Shown: positions 1 to 6,455 of the stretch, one piece after another | How the letters are laid out: every line of letters starts with the position of its first letter | How positions within the stretch are numbered: the stretch's first letter is position 1 | Source: Rhodospirillaceae bacterium UBA6219 | Lineage (GTDB): Bacteria > Pseudomonadota > Alphaproteobacteria > Rhodospirillales > Magnetospirillaceae | Reading direction: 5' to 3' | Assembly (NCBI GenBank): GCA_002435715.1 | Contig: DISD01000019.1 | Coordinates: forward strand, 19,409 to 25,863 | Length of the DNA stretch: 6,455 bases | The notes under the pieces: model-generated | What the model saw: the letters and a program-made list of their open reading frames with translations, nothing else | What the model was told of the DNA's origin: nothing | The model's database searches: none | Program-made: the position numbers and the translations under genes

Positions 1-1727
1 TCGAAGAAACCGGCATATTCCCAGTTGATCATTTCCTTGAACAGGTCGCGTTCCCAGTCGCGGTGATCCTGGGGCGCCTGGACGTGGCCGACCTTGGGGT
101 CCTCGAAATAGGGCACCAGGGACGACAACCAATCCTTGCGCACCTGATAGTCGGAATCGACGACGCCGATGATCTCGGCTTCCGGGTCGGTGACCGACAG
201 GCCGAAATTCAACGCGCCGGCCTTGGCGCCGGGCCATGGCGCCAGATGGTAGAACTTCACCTTGTCGGGGAACTGGGCGCAATAGGCCTCGACCGGGCGC
301 CACACTTCTTCCTTCTTGGTGTTGTTGTCCAAGACGATGATTTCGAAGTTGGGGTAATCCAAAGCCAACAGCGAATCGATGGTCAGCTTCACCATTTCGG
401 GCGGTTCGTTATAGCACGGCAGGTGCAGGGAAACCTTGGGGAAGCGTTTGATGACGTCCGGCGCGTGCGGTTTGAAACCGCGTTTCAGTCGGCCCGACCA
501 TGTCAGCTCGGTGACCTCGATGCCGTTGATCAACACCACCACCAGCAACAAAAGCTGCGCTGGTAACAAGACGAAGACCATCAGCTCGGTGGCCGGGGCC
601 AGATCGCGCACCACCGGCGTCGACATGGTCCAGATCACCAAGGTGGCGGCGAATTGCACCAGCATGGCGAAGAACACTTTGCCGGCCAGCCGCAGGTCTT
701 TCCATCGCATCAGGAACCACGCCACCGGCAAGAAGGCGATCAGGGTGGCGGCGGCGGCCTGGAACGGCCATTCCTGGAATTCGATGACCGGGCCGATCCA
801 GTCGAATTTCGGCGTGCGTTCGACGGTGAAGATACCCCAGTGCTTTTCCGACGCGGTACCGTCCAGGTTGACCTTCCACGGCTGGTCGAAGGCTTCGACC
901 ACGTTGTAATCCAGGCCTTCTTCATTGGCCCAGTTCAGGAAGCGGCGCAGGAACAGCGCCTGGTTGACCAAGCTGGGTTCGGCCCGTCCATAGGACCGGC
1001 CAGCCGATGGCCACCCCACTTCACCGATGTAAAGCTGCTTGTCCGGATAGGCCGCCTTGACCTCGTGGACCATGCGCTGGGTGAAGGGCAGCGCTTCTTC
1101 GATGTCGACGCGTTCCCAGAACGGCAGGGTGTGGATGGTGATGAAATCCACTTCCTGGACCAGTTCGGGATGTTCCAGCCAAATGGACCACGCTTCCGCC
1201 GTGCTGATCTTGACGCGGGCGGGGATTTCGGCGCGCACCCGACGGATATAGCGGATCATCTGTTCCGGGGTCAGACGATGCAGCGTCAGGTTTTCGTTGC
1301 CGATGATGATGCGTTCGACATTGGGGTTGTCGCGCGCGATGCGGATGATGTTGGCGATTTCGCGTTCGTTGCGGCCCAGTCGTTCGTCCAGCCAGGCGCC
1401 GGGCAGCGCCTTCAATCCGTGCTTGCCGGCCAGTTCCGGCACCTGGTCCAGACCTTCCAGGGTGGAATAGGTGCGGACCTGATCGACCTTGCCCGACAGC
1501 ATGGCCAAGTCTTCGTCCATTTCTTCACGGGTGGCCAGCATGGTGTCTTCATACTGGGGGAACTGGCGCACGATGGTGGGGTCGTCGTCGGCGCGCGACG
1601 GCGAGAACGACACCGAATGAATGGTCCCCGCCCAGGGCAGGCCCGATTTGGGCTGGTTCAGAGCCGCCCAGAACCCAAGGTTGGCCACGATGATGAAGAT
1701 CAGGACCAGAAAGCCGGAAAGGCGCAT
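1..1727 (-). CDS. ndvB: GH17-GT2 membrane beta-glucan synthase, NdvB-like (3' end off the window)
   Basis: Partial gene: 575 N-terminal residues are visible with no stop, and the frame runs off the left edge. Residues about 4-23 form a hydrophobic anchor. Residues about 30-310 resemble a GH17 beta-1,3-glucanase/transglycosylase: the likely acid/base is E145 in IIIGNE and the likely nucleophile is E236 in YIGEVGWPSAG. Three hydrophobic segments follow (about 322-340, 350-369, 381-401). A family 2 glycosyltransferase begins near residue 430, with HLPCYNEPPE, D467 in VLDNNT, KAGALN (502-507) and the DSD metal/UDP-sugar motif (524-526). The later GT2 motifs and C-terminal membrane segments would lie outside the window. 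By family knowledge, such fusions polymerise glucose from UDP-glucose and remodel beta-1,3-glucan, as in Bradyrhizobium NdvB; the exact product here is unknown. The start at 1727 is chosen because the membrane anchor follows at once and a weak GGGGGA lies 11 bases upstream. An in-frame ATG at 1817 would add 30 polar residues and has no visible ribosome binding site. Confidence 0.85.
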   Translation of the reverse strand, partial: MRLSGFLVLIFIIVANLGFWAALNQPKSGLPWAGTIHSVSFSPSRADDDPTIVRQFPQYEDTMLATREEMDEDLAMLSGKVDQVRTYSTLEGLDQVPELAGKHGLKALPGAWLDERLGRNEREIANIIRIARDNPNVERIIIGNENLTLHRLTPEQMIRYIRRVRAEIPARVKISTAEAWSIWLEHPELVQEVDFITIHTLPFWERVDIEEALPFTQRMVHEVKAAYPDKQLYIGEVGWPSAGRSYGRAEPSLVNQALFLRRFLNWANEEGLDYNVVEAFDQPWKVNLDGTASEKHWGIFTVERTPKFDWIGPVIEFQEWPFQAAAATLIAFLPVAWFLMRWKDLRLAGKVFFAMLVQFAATLVIWTMSTPVVRDLAPATELMVFVLLPAQLLLLVVVLINGIEVTELTWSGRLKRGFKPHAPDVIKRFPKVSLHLPCYNEPPEMVKLTIDSLLALDYPNFEIIVLDNNTKKEEVWRPVEAYCAQFPDKVKFYHLAPWPGAKAGALNFGLSVTDPEAEIIGVVDSDYQVRKDWLSSLVPYFEDPKVGHVQAPQDHRDWERDLFKEMINWEYAGFF

Positions 1728-1758
1728 GGAAGTGGGATTCCCCCAAAATAGATCGTTT

Positions 1759-1794
1759 TCTGGACAGTATTCCCTCCCGAATCGGCTGTCCAGA
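1759..1794. repeat. Interrupted inverted repeat in the divergent intergenic region
   Basis: TCTGGACAG (1759-1767) and CTGTCCAGA (1786-1794) are perfect 9-bp inverted arms around an 18-base spacer. Inside the spacer, ATTC (1769-1772) and GAAT (1779-1782) form a second nested pair. The element ends 32 bases upstream of the chosen start codon of the minus-strand glucan synthase, so it could be an operator or a hairpin in that gene's leader. If translation instead began at 1817, it would be coding sequence. I could not place convincing -35/-10 promoter boxes on either strand of 1728-1906. Function is inferred from position and symmetry only. Confidence 0.45.
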
Positions 1795-1894
1795 GACCTC
1801 GATGACAGCACAGTCATGCGGCGGAAATAGGGCGGGGTTTGTGCTTCCCTGCAAGCCCGGCTCAGGCTAAACAGCAAGGCTTGGGTTGAACCAT

Positions 1895-1900
1895 AAAGGA
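1895..1900 (+). promoter_or_regulatory. Ribosome binding site of tex
   Basis: AAAGGA sits six bases before the ATG at 1907 and decides the start. The same frame is open from a TTG at 1886, but that start would put this Shine-Dalgarno-like sequence inside the gene and would add seven residues not expected in the family. Confidence 0.7.
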
Positions 1901-1906
1901 ACGTTG

Positions 1907-4231
1907 ATGACCGCCCTGCCTCCTATCGCCACCCGCATCGCCCAGGAACTGGGGGTGCGCGACGCCCAGGTGATCGCCACCATCGGATTGTTGGACGAAG
2001 GCGCCACCGTGCCCTTCGTCGCCCGCTATCGTAAGGAAGTGACCGGCGGCCTGGACGACACCCAGCTGCGCAACCTGGAGGAACGGCTGGTTTACCTGCG
2101 CGAGCTGGAGGACCGCCGCGCGGCCATCGTCAAATCCATCGACGAACAGGGCAAGCTGACCCCCGAACTGGCGCTTCAGATCGCCACCGCCGACAGCAAG
2201 GCGCGTCTGGAAGACCTTTACCTGCCTTATAAGCAAAAGCGCCGCACCAAGGCCCAGATCGCCCGCGAGAACGGGTTGGAGCCGCTGGCCGACGCGTTGT
2301 TGGCCGACCCCAGCCTGTCGCCGGAAGCCGAGGCCGCCAAGTTCGTCACCGAGGCGGTGGCCGACGTCAAGGCGGCGTTGGACGGGGCGCGGCAAATCCT
2401 GATGGAGCGCATGGCCGAGGATGCCGATTTGCTGGCCGGTCTTCGCGATCTGTTGTGGTCCGATGGCGTGCTGGTCTCGACCCTGGCCGAGGGCATGGCG
2501 GAAAAGGGCGCCAAGTTCAGCGACTATTTCGACTTCCGTCAGGCCATCAAGGACATTCCGTCGCACCGGGCTTTGGCCTTGTTCCGTGGCCGCAACGAAA
2601 ACGTTTTGACCCTGAAACTATTGACCGGTGACGAGGCCGCCACCCCGGAAGGCCAGGTTTTCAAAGGCCCCGGCGGCGCCGAGCTGAAGATCGCGCGCGC
2701 CTTCAACATCGCCGATCGCGGCCGCGCCGCCGATTCCTGGCTGGTGGAAACGGTGCGGTGGGCGTGGCGGGTGAAGATTCATCTGCATTTGGAGTTGGAG
2801 CTGACCGGGCGCCTGCGCGAGGCGGCGGAAGAAGAGGCGATCACCGTCTTCGCCCGCAACCTGCGCGCTTTGTTGCTGCAGGCCCCGGCGGGCTTGCGCC
2901 CCACCTTGGGTCTGGACCCGGGCATCCGTACCGGCGTCAAGGTTGCCGTGGTCGACCAGACCGGCAAGGTGGTCGACACCAACACCGTCTATCCGTTCCC
3001 GCCCAAGCAGGACGTCATGGGCAGCCTGATGACCCTGGCCGGGCTGTGCCGTAAGCACAAGATCGAGCTGGTGGCCATCGGCAACGGCACCGCCAGTCGC
3101 GAGACCGAACGCCTGGTGCAGGAACTGATGAAGCGCCACCCCGAACTGGCCTTGCAAAAGTTGGTGGTGTCGGAAGCCGGCGCCTCGGTCTATTCGGCGT
3201 CGGAACTGGCGGCCAAGGAATTCCCCAATCTGGACGTCAGCTTGCGCGGTGCGGTTTCCATTGCCCGGCGTCTGCAGGACCCCTTGGCCGAACTGGTGAA
3301 GATCGATCCCAAATCCATCGGTGTCGGCCAGTACCAGCACGACGTCAACCAGTCGCGTCTGGGGCGCCAACTGGACGCGGTGGTGGAAGATTGCGTGAAC
3401 GCGGTGGGGGTCGAGGTCAACACCGCCTCGGCGCCGTTGCTGTCGCGCGTTGCTGGCCTGTCGCCGGCGGTGGCCGCCAACATCGTCGCCTATCGCGACC
3501 TGCACGGCCCGTTCGCCAGCCGTGACGCCTTGAAGCAGGTGGACCGTCTGGGGCCCAAGGCCTTCGAACAGGCCGCCGGCTTCCTGCGCGTTGCCAATGG
3601 CAACAACCCCTTGGATGCGTCCTCGGTCCACCCGGAAGCCTATGACGTGGTCAAGCGCATGGCCCAGGCCACCGGCCGCGACCTGGGGGCGATGATCGGC
3701 GACGTCGTCTTCCTGCGTGGGCTGAAGGCGGCCAATTTCACCGACGACCGCTTTGGCGAACCCACCGTCAAGGACATCATCCGTGAACTGGAAAAGCCCG
3801 GCCGCGATCCGCGTCCCGAGTTCAAGACCGCCGAGTTCAAGGAAGGCGTCGAGACCATGCAGGACCTGCAGCCCGGCATGATCCTGGAAGGCGTGGTCAC
3901 CAACGTCACCAATTTCGGCGCCTTCGTCGATATCGGCGTGCATCAGGATGGCTTGGTCCACGTTTCCGCTTTGGCCGACCGCTTCGTCAAGGACCCGCAC
4001 GAAGTGGTCAAGCCCGGCGACGTGGTCAGCGTCAAGGTCTTGGAAGTGGACTTGAAACGCAAGCGTATTGCCCTGACCATGAGGAAGGGGGACGCGCCGG
4101 CTCCGGCGGCGCGTCAGGAGCGGGATTCCCGTCCCGCCCCCAAGGCGAAGATGGAGGTCAAGCCGGCGGGTGGCGGTGCCATGGGCGGCGCCTTCGCCGA
4201 AGCCTTCGCCCGCGCCAAGAAGAAGGGATAA
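1907..4231 (+). CDS. tex: Tex, S1-domain RNA-binding transcription accessory protein
   Basis: Complete 774-residue protein, close to the length of E. coli YhgF (about 773). Tex proteins are cytoplasmic, bind nucleic acid and act in transcription; the precise biochemical role is poorly defined. The N-terminal part (about 1-320) carries the family's very conserved stretches: LLDEGATVPFVARYRKE, GGLDDTQLRNLEERL, LEDLYLPYKQKRRTKAQIA and PSHRALALFRGRNE. The YqgF/RNase H-like domain starts near 330 with LGLDPGIRTGVK (D337). A helix-hairpin-helix region spans about 504-565 (VNTASAPLLSRVAGLSP, then LGPKAFEQAAGFLR). The S1 RNA-binding domain spans about 655-726 (GVVTNVTNFGAFVDIG, DGLVHVS, KRIALTMR). 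Residues 727-774 form a basic Ala/Gly/Pro-rich tail ending in lysines, common in the family. All expected domains are present and no frameshift is seen. It is transcribed divergently from the glucan synthase and lies four bases before the next gene. Confidence 0.97.
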   Translation: MTALPPIATRIAQELGVRDAQVIATIGLLDEGATVPFVARYRKEVTGGLDDTQLRNLEERLVYLRELEDRRAAIVKSIDEQGKLTPELALQIATADSKARLEDLYLPYKQKRRTKAQIARENGLEPLADALLADPSLSPEAEAAKFVTEAVADVKAALDGARQILMERMAEDADLLAGLRDLLWSDGVLVSTLAEGMAEKGAKFSDYFDFRQAIKDIPSHRALALFRGRNENVLTLKLLTGDEAATPEGQVFKGPGGAELKIARAFNIADRGRAADSWLVETVRWAWRVKIHLHLELELTGRLREAAEEEAITVFARNLRALLLQAPAGLRPTLGLDPGIRTGVKVAVVDQTGKVVDTNTVYPFPPKQDVMGSLMTLAGLCRKHKIELVAIGNGTASRETERLVQELMKRHPELALQKLVVSEAGASVYSASELAAKEFPNLDVSLRGAVSIARRLQDPLAELVKIDPKSIGVGQYQHDVNQSRLGRQLDAVVEDCVNAVGVEVNTASAPLLSRVAGLSPAVAANIVAYRDLHGPFASRDALKQVDRLGPKAFEQAAGFLRVANGNNPLDASSVHPEAYDVVKRMAQATGRDLGAMIGDVVFLRGLKAANFTDDRFGEPTVKDIIRELEKPGRDPRPEFKTAEFKEGVETMQDLQPGMILEGVVTNVTNFGAFVDIGVHQDGLVHVSALADRFVKDPHEVVKPGDVVSVKVLEVDLKRKRIALTMRKGDAPAPAARQERDSRPAPKAKMEVKPAGGGAMGGAFAEAFARAKKKG
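4221..4228 (+). promoter_or_regulatory. Ribosome binding site of the binding-protein gene, inside the tex 3' end
   Basis: AGAAGGGA overlaps the last lysine and glycine codons of tex and lies seven bases before the ATG at 4236. It supports that start over an in-frame upstream ATG at 4170, which would bury the signal peptide 22 residues into the protein. A site inside the preceding gene also suggests translational coupling. Confidence 0.7.
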
Positions 4232-4235
4232 AACC

Positions 4236-5477
4236 ATGCGGCGGCGCCATTTCCTGACCGGTGTGACGGCTTGTGCCACGGCGCCTTGGGCGGCGCGGGC
4301 CGCCGGGCTGTCGGGCGCCGCCGATCCCTCCATCGTCATCGGTTTCATCGCCACCCGTACCGGGGCCGGCGCCATCGCCAGCCAGGACGCGGTGGACGGC
4401 TTCACCCTGGGGCTCAAGCAATTGGGCGGCCGCTTCAGCAACCAGGAAGTCCGGGTGGTGGCGGTGGACGACAAGGGCTCGGCCGACATCGCCGCCAAGG
4501 TGGTGGACCGGATGGTCCGCACCGAACGTCTGGACATGGTGGTGACCGCCGTCTCGCAACCGTCCATGGCCGCTATCGTCAAGCCCTTGGCCAAGTCGCG
4601 GCTGTTCGTCCTCAGCCTGGAAGAAGTGCCGGCGGCTTTGTCCGGGGCGGATTGCCTGCCCAATCTGTTCTCGCTGGCGCCGCCCTTCGCCGGGCCGCAC
4701 CACTTGCTGGGAAGCTTTCTGGTGGCCGAAGGGGTGCGCAAGCTGGTGGTGCTGGCGCCCCATACCGGTTTGGGCGAGCAGGCGGTGGCGGCCCTGCGCC
4801 AGACCTTTTCCTTCGACCTGACCGTGTTAAGTCCCAAATTAGGCGCCGCCACCTATGACCGCGAATTGCGGCGCATCGGCGAGATCAGGCCCGATGCCGT
4901 CTATTCCTTGCTGACCGGCGGCATGGGCGGCGCCTTCGTCCGCGCCTATGCCGAAGCCGGGGGCAAGGACTTGGCGCCGCTTTATACCGATTCCGATGCC
5001 TTGGCGCGTCCGGCTTTGCCGGCCCTGGGCGATGCCGCCCTGGATGTCCGCGCCGTGGTCAACTGGACCGCCGACCAGGACATCCCCGGCAACAAACGCT
5101 TTTTGGGTGATTTCGAAGTGGAATTCGGCCGGCCGCCCTCGGAACACGCGGCGCGGGGATACGACACGGTGTTGCTGCTGGATGCCGCCATGAAGGCCAC
5201 CGGCGGCAAGACCGGGGACAGCGAGGCGTTGCGGGCGGCGTTCCGGCGGGCGGAATTCGCCTCGGTGCGCGGCGCTTTCCATTTCAACCACAACCACCAA
5301 CCCATCCTGGCCTATCACCTGATCCAGGTGGAACGGGACCAGCGCGGCCGTCTGGGCCATGAAACCGTCACCACCTTGGCCAAGGAATGGCGCGATCCGG
5401 GCACCGGCGCCTGTCCCATGCATTGGCCGGAAGAATACGTCCCGGTGGTGCCGAAAGTCGGAAAAAGACCATCGTAA
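4236..5477 (+). CDS. ABC transporter periplasmic substrate-binding protein, type 1 (Leu/Ile/Val-binding family)
   Basis: Complete 413-residue protein. The N-terminus MRRRHFLTG matches a twin-arginine (Tat) signal (R-R-x-F-L), followed by a short, Ala-rich hydrophobic stretch and a possible ARA-A cleavage site near residue 22; export to the periplasm is inferred. The mature part begins with IVIGFIATRTGAGA, the usual first strand of Peripla_BP_6 proteins, and continues with DAVDGFTLGLKQLGG, VVAVDDKGSADIAAKVVDRM and, near the C-terminus, ARGYDTVLLLDAAMKATGG and FHFNHNHQPILAYHLIQV. The NHNHQPI segment and a closing Cys-Pro-Met after DPGTGA recall the subgroup tied to aromatic-acid (2-nitrobenzoate-like) uptake operons; this is from memory and weak, so the ligand stays open. 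No permease or ATPase gene is visible: tex precedes it by four bases and a terminator follows. Cys13 in VTAC resembles a lipobox, so a lipoprotein is possible, though the hydrophobic stretch before it is short. Confidence 0.88.
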   Translation: MRRRHFLTGVTACATAPWAARAAGLSGAADPSIVIGFIATRTGAGAIASQDAVDGFTLGLKQLGGRFSNQEVRVVAVDDKGSADIAAKVVDRMVRTERLDMVVTAVSQPSMAAIVKPLAKSRLFVLSLEEVPAALSGADCLPNLFSLAPPFAGPHHLLGSFLVAEGVRKLVVLAPHTGLGEQAVAALRQTFSFDLTVLSPKLGAATYDRELRRIGEIRPDAVYSLLTGGMGGAFVRAYAEAGGKDLAPLYTDSDALARPALPALGDAALDVRAVVNWTADQDIPGNKRFLGDFEVEFGRPPSEHAARGYDTVLLLDAAMKATGGKTGDSEALRAAFRRAEFASVRGAFHFNHNHQPILAYHLIQVERDQRGRLGHETVTTLAKEWRDPGTGACPMHWPEEYVPVVPKVGKRPS

Positions 5478-5482
5478 AAGAG

Positions 5483-5510
5483 AAGGCCGGTTCCCAGGGG
5501 AACCGGCCTT
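5483..5510. terminator. Bidirectional intrinsic terminator between convergent genes
   Basis: A perfect hairpin with a 12-bp GC-rich stem (AAGGCCGGTTCC / GGAACCGGCCTT) and a four-base CAGG loop fills most of the 39-bp gap between the two stop codons. Read on the minus strand, the stem is followed by TCTCTTTTAC, a moderate U-tract that suits termination of the helicase gene. On the plus strand the sequence after the stem is GGTGATTTAG, less U-rich, so termination there may rely mostly on the strong stem. Confidence 0.85.
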
Positions 5511-5516
5511 GGTGAT

Positions 5517-6455
5517 TTAGCCGCGCTTGCTGTGGCCGTGACCGCCGGGGCCGGCACCATGACGACGCTGGCCGCCATTGCCGCCACCGCCACCGGCGCC
5601 AGCAGCAGCGCTGCGTTGCTGACCGCCGCCGCCGTTCGGACCCTTGGGGCGGTTGCCACCGGCACCGGCCGCACCCTGGGGACGGCCCGCGCCGTTACCG
5701 GCGCCTTGCGGGCGGTTGCCGCCGACGAAGGGACGGCCGCCACCGGGCTTGCGCTTGGGCGGGCTGCCCTTGCCCGACGCGAACAGCTTGGCCACCGGCT
5801 CGGCGTGATAGCTGTGTTCGATATCTTGGGGCACCGGCTGCTGGATGGTCTTTTCGATCTGGCGCAGATAGGCCACTTCCTCGGCGTCGCAGAACGACAC
5901 GGCAATGCCCTCGGCGCCGGCGCGCGCGGTGCGGCCGATGCGGTGCACATAGCTTTCCGGTTCGTTGGGCAGCTCGAAATTCACCACATGGGTGATGTTG
6001 TCGATGTCGATGCCGCGCGCCGCGATGTCGGTGGCGACCAAAGCGCGCACTTCGCCGGAACGGAAGGCGTCCAGCGCCCGCTGGCGGGCGTTCTGGCTTT
6101 TGTTGCCGTGGATGGCGTCGGCGGGGATGCCGTCCTTGGCCAATTGCTCGGCGACGCGGTTGGCGCCGTGCTTGGTGCGGGTGAAGACGATGGCGCGTTC
6201 CACGTCCTTGCCGCGCAGCAGGTCGCGCAGCAGGTTGCGCTTGTTCTCGCGGCTGACGAACAGCACCTTTTGTTCGATGCGTTCGGCGGTGGACGACACC
6301 GGGGTGACCTCGACACGGACCGGATCACGTAGCAGGAACGAGGCCAGGTCAGCCACCGCCTTGGGCATGGTGGCCGAGAACAGCAGGGTCTGGCGGCCGG
6401 TGGGCAGCAGGGCGGCGATCTTGCGCACCGGATGGATGAAGCCCATGTCCAGCAT
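5517..6455 (-). CDS. rhlE: DEAD-box ATP-dependent RNA helicase, RhlE type (5' end off the window)
   Basis: Partial gene: the last 312 residues and the stop are present, and the frame continues past the right edge. The Met at 6455 is internal, the first residue of the MLDMGF that follows the DEAD box in this family, so the Q motif, Walker A and DEAD box itself lie outside. Visible motifs, numbered within the fragment, are III (SAT, 27-29), the second RecA-like domain with AIVFTRTKHGA (88-98), V (ATDIAARGID, 141-150) and VI (HRIGRTARAG, 171-180). After about residue 230 comes a roughly 80-residue basic tail rich in Gly, Asn, Gln, Arg and Pro (GGNRPQGAGNGAGRPQG), probably disordered and RNA-binding. 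Such helicases unwind short RNA duplexes in ribosome assembly and RNA decay. RhlE is preferred over other bacterial DEAD-box classes by sequence style and the Gly-rich tail, but the missing N-terminus leaves the subgroup open. Confidence 0.9.
   Translation of the reverse strand: MLDMGFIHPVRKIAALLPTGRQTLLFSATMPKAVADLASFLLRDPVRVEVTPVSSTAERIEQKVLFVSRENKRNLLRDLLRGKDVERAIVFTRTKHGANRVAEQLAKDGIPADAIHGNKSQNARQRALDAFRSGEVRALVATDIAARGIDIDNITHVVNFELPNEPESYVHRIGRTARAGAEGIAVSFCDAEEVAYLRQIEKTIQQPVPQDIEHSYHAEPVAKLFASGKGSPPKRKPGGGRPFVGGNRPQGAGNGAGRPQGAAGAGGNRPKGPNGGGGQQRSAAAGAGGGGGNGGQRRHGAGPGGHGHSKRG

Noticed and set aside
654..1751. A 365-codon open frame on the plus strand opposite the glucan synthase
   Set aside because: The opposite strand encodes clear GH17 and GT2 motifs over the same bases, and the plus-strand translation resembles no family.
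1852..1883. CAAGCC/GGCTTG inverted repeat just upstream of tex, considered as a leader hairpin or riboswitch
   Set aside because: The arms are only six bases with a 20-base loop and do not cover the ribosome binding site; no known riboswitch core is visible.
1886..1906. TTG start extending Tex by seven residues
   Set aside because: The AAAGGA ribosome binding site lies within this extension at proper distance from the ATG at 1907, and the resulting 774-residue length fits the family.
2618..4852. A 744-codon open frame on the minus strand, antisense to tex and the binding-protein gene
   Set aside because: It spans the boundary of two well-supported plus-strand genes, shows no recognisable domain and is rich in the odd His/Gln/Arg/Gly mix typical of shadow frames in GC-rich DNA.
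5532..6332. A 266-codon open frame on the plus strand opposite the helicase
   Set aside because: The minus strand carries helicase motifs III, V and VI here; the plus frame is an Ala/Gly-rich mirror of the low-complexity tail and conserved core.

Overview
The window is a GC-rich stretch of bacterial chromosome. Gene content and protein style suggest an alphaproteobacterium, perhaps a Rhodospirillales/Magnetospirillum-like organism; this is inferred from resemblance, not from a search. It holds four protein genes in two divergent/convergent blocks, of which the two outer genes are cut by the window edges. I see no tRNA, rRNA, CRISPR array, insertion sequence or phage gene.

Layout: (1) On the minus strand, 1-1727 is the N-terminal 575 residues of a membrane-bound GH17-GT2 fusion of the NdvB type (beta-1,3-glucan or cyclic glucan synthase family); its 3' end lies off the left edge. 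(2) A 179-bp divergent intergenic region (1728-1906) carries a 9-bp inverted repeat and related short motifs. (3) On the plus strand, 1907-4231 is a full-length tex gene, an RNA-binding S1-domain transcription accessory protein. (4) Four bases later, 4236-5477 encodes a periplasmic type-1 substrate-binding protein with a Tat-like signal peptide. Its ribosome binding site lies inside the tex 3' end, so the two genes are probably co-transcribed. (5) A perfect 12-bp-stem hairpin (5483-5510) separates this pair from (6) a convergent minus-strand gene, 5517-6455, the C-terminal 312 residues of an RhlE-type DEAD-box RNA helicase.

How they fit together: tex and the helicase are both RNA-related housekeeping genes, but they converge on a shared terminator and so belong to different transcripts. 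The substrate-binding protein has no transporter permease or ATPase beside it in this window, so its pairing with tex looks like operon proximity rather than a shared pathway. The GH17-GT2 enzyme is transcribed away from everything else and should act in cell-envelope or extracellular glucan synthesis. Most of the window is ordinary chromosomal coding sequence and I find no convincing new system. The points worth a second look are the two-sided membrane arrangement of the glucan synthase, the orphan binding protein coupled to tex, and the inverted repeats in the divergent promoter region.
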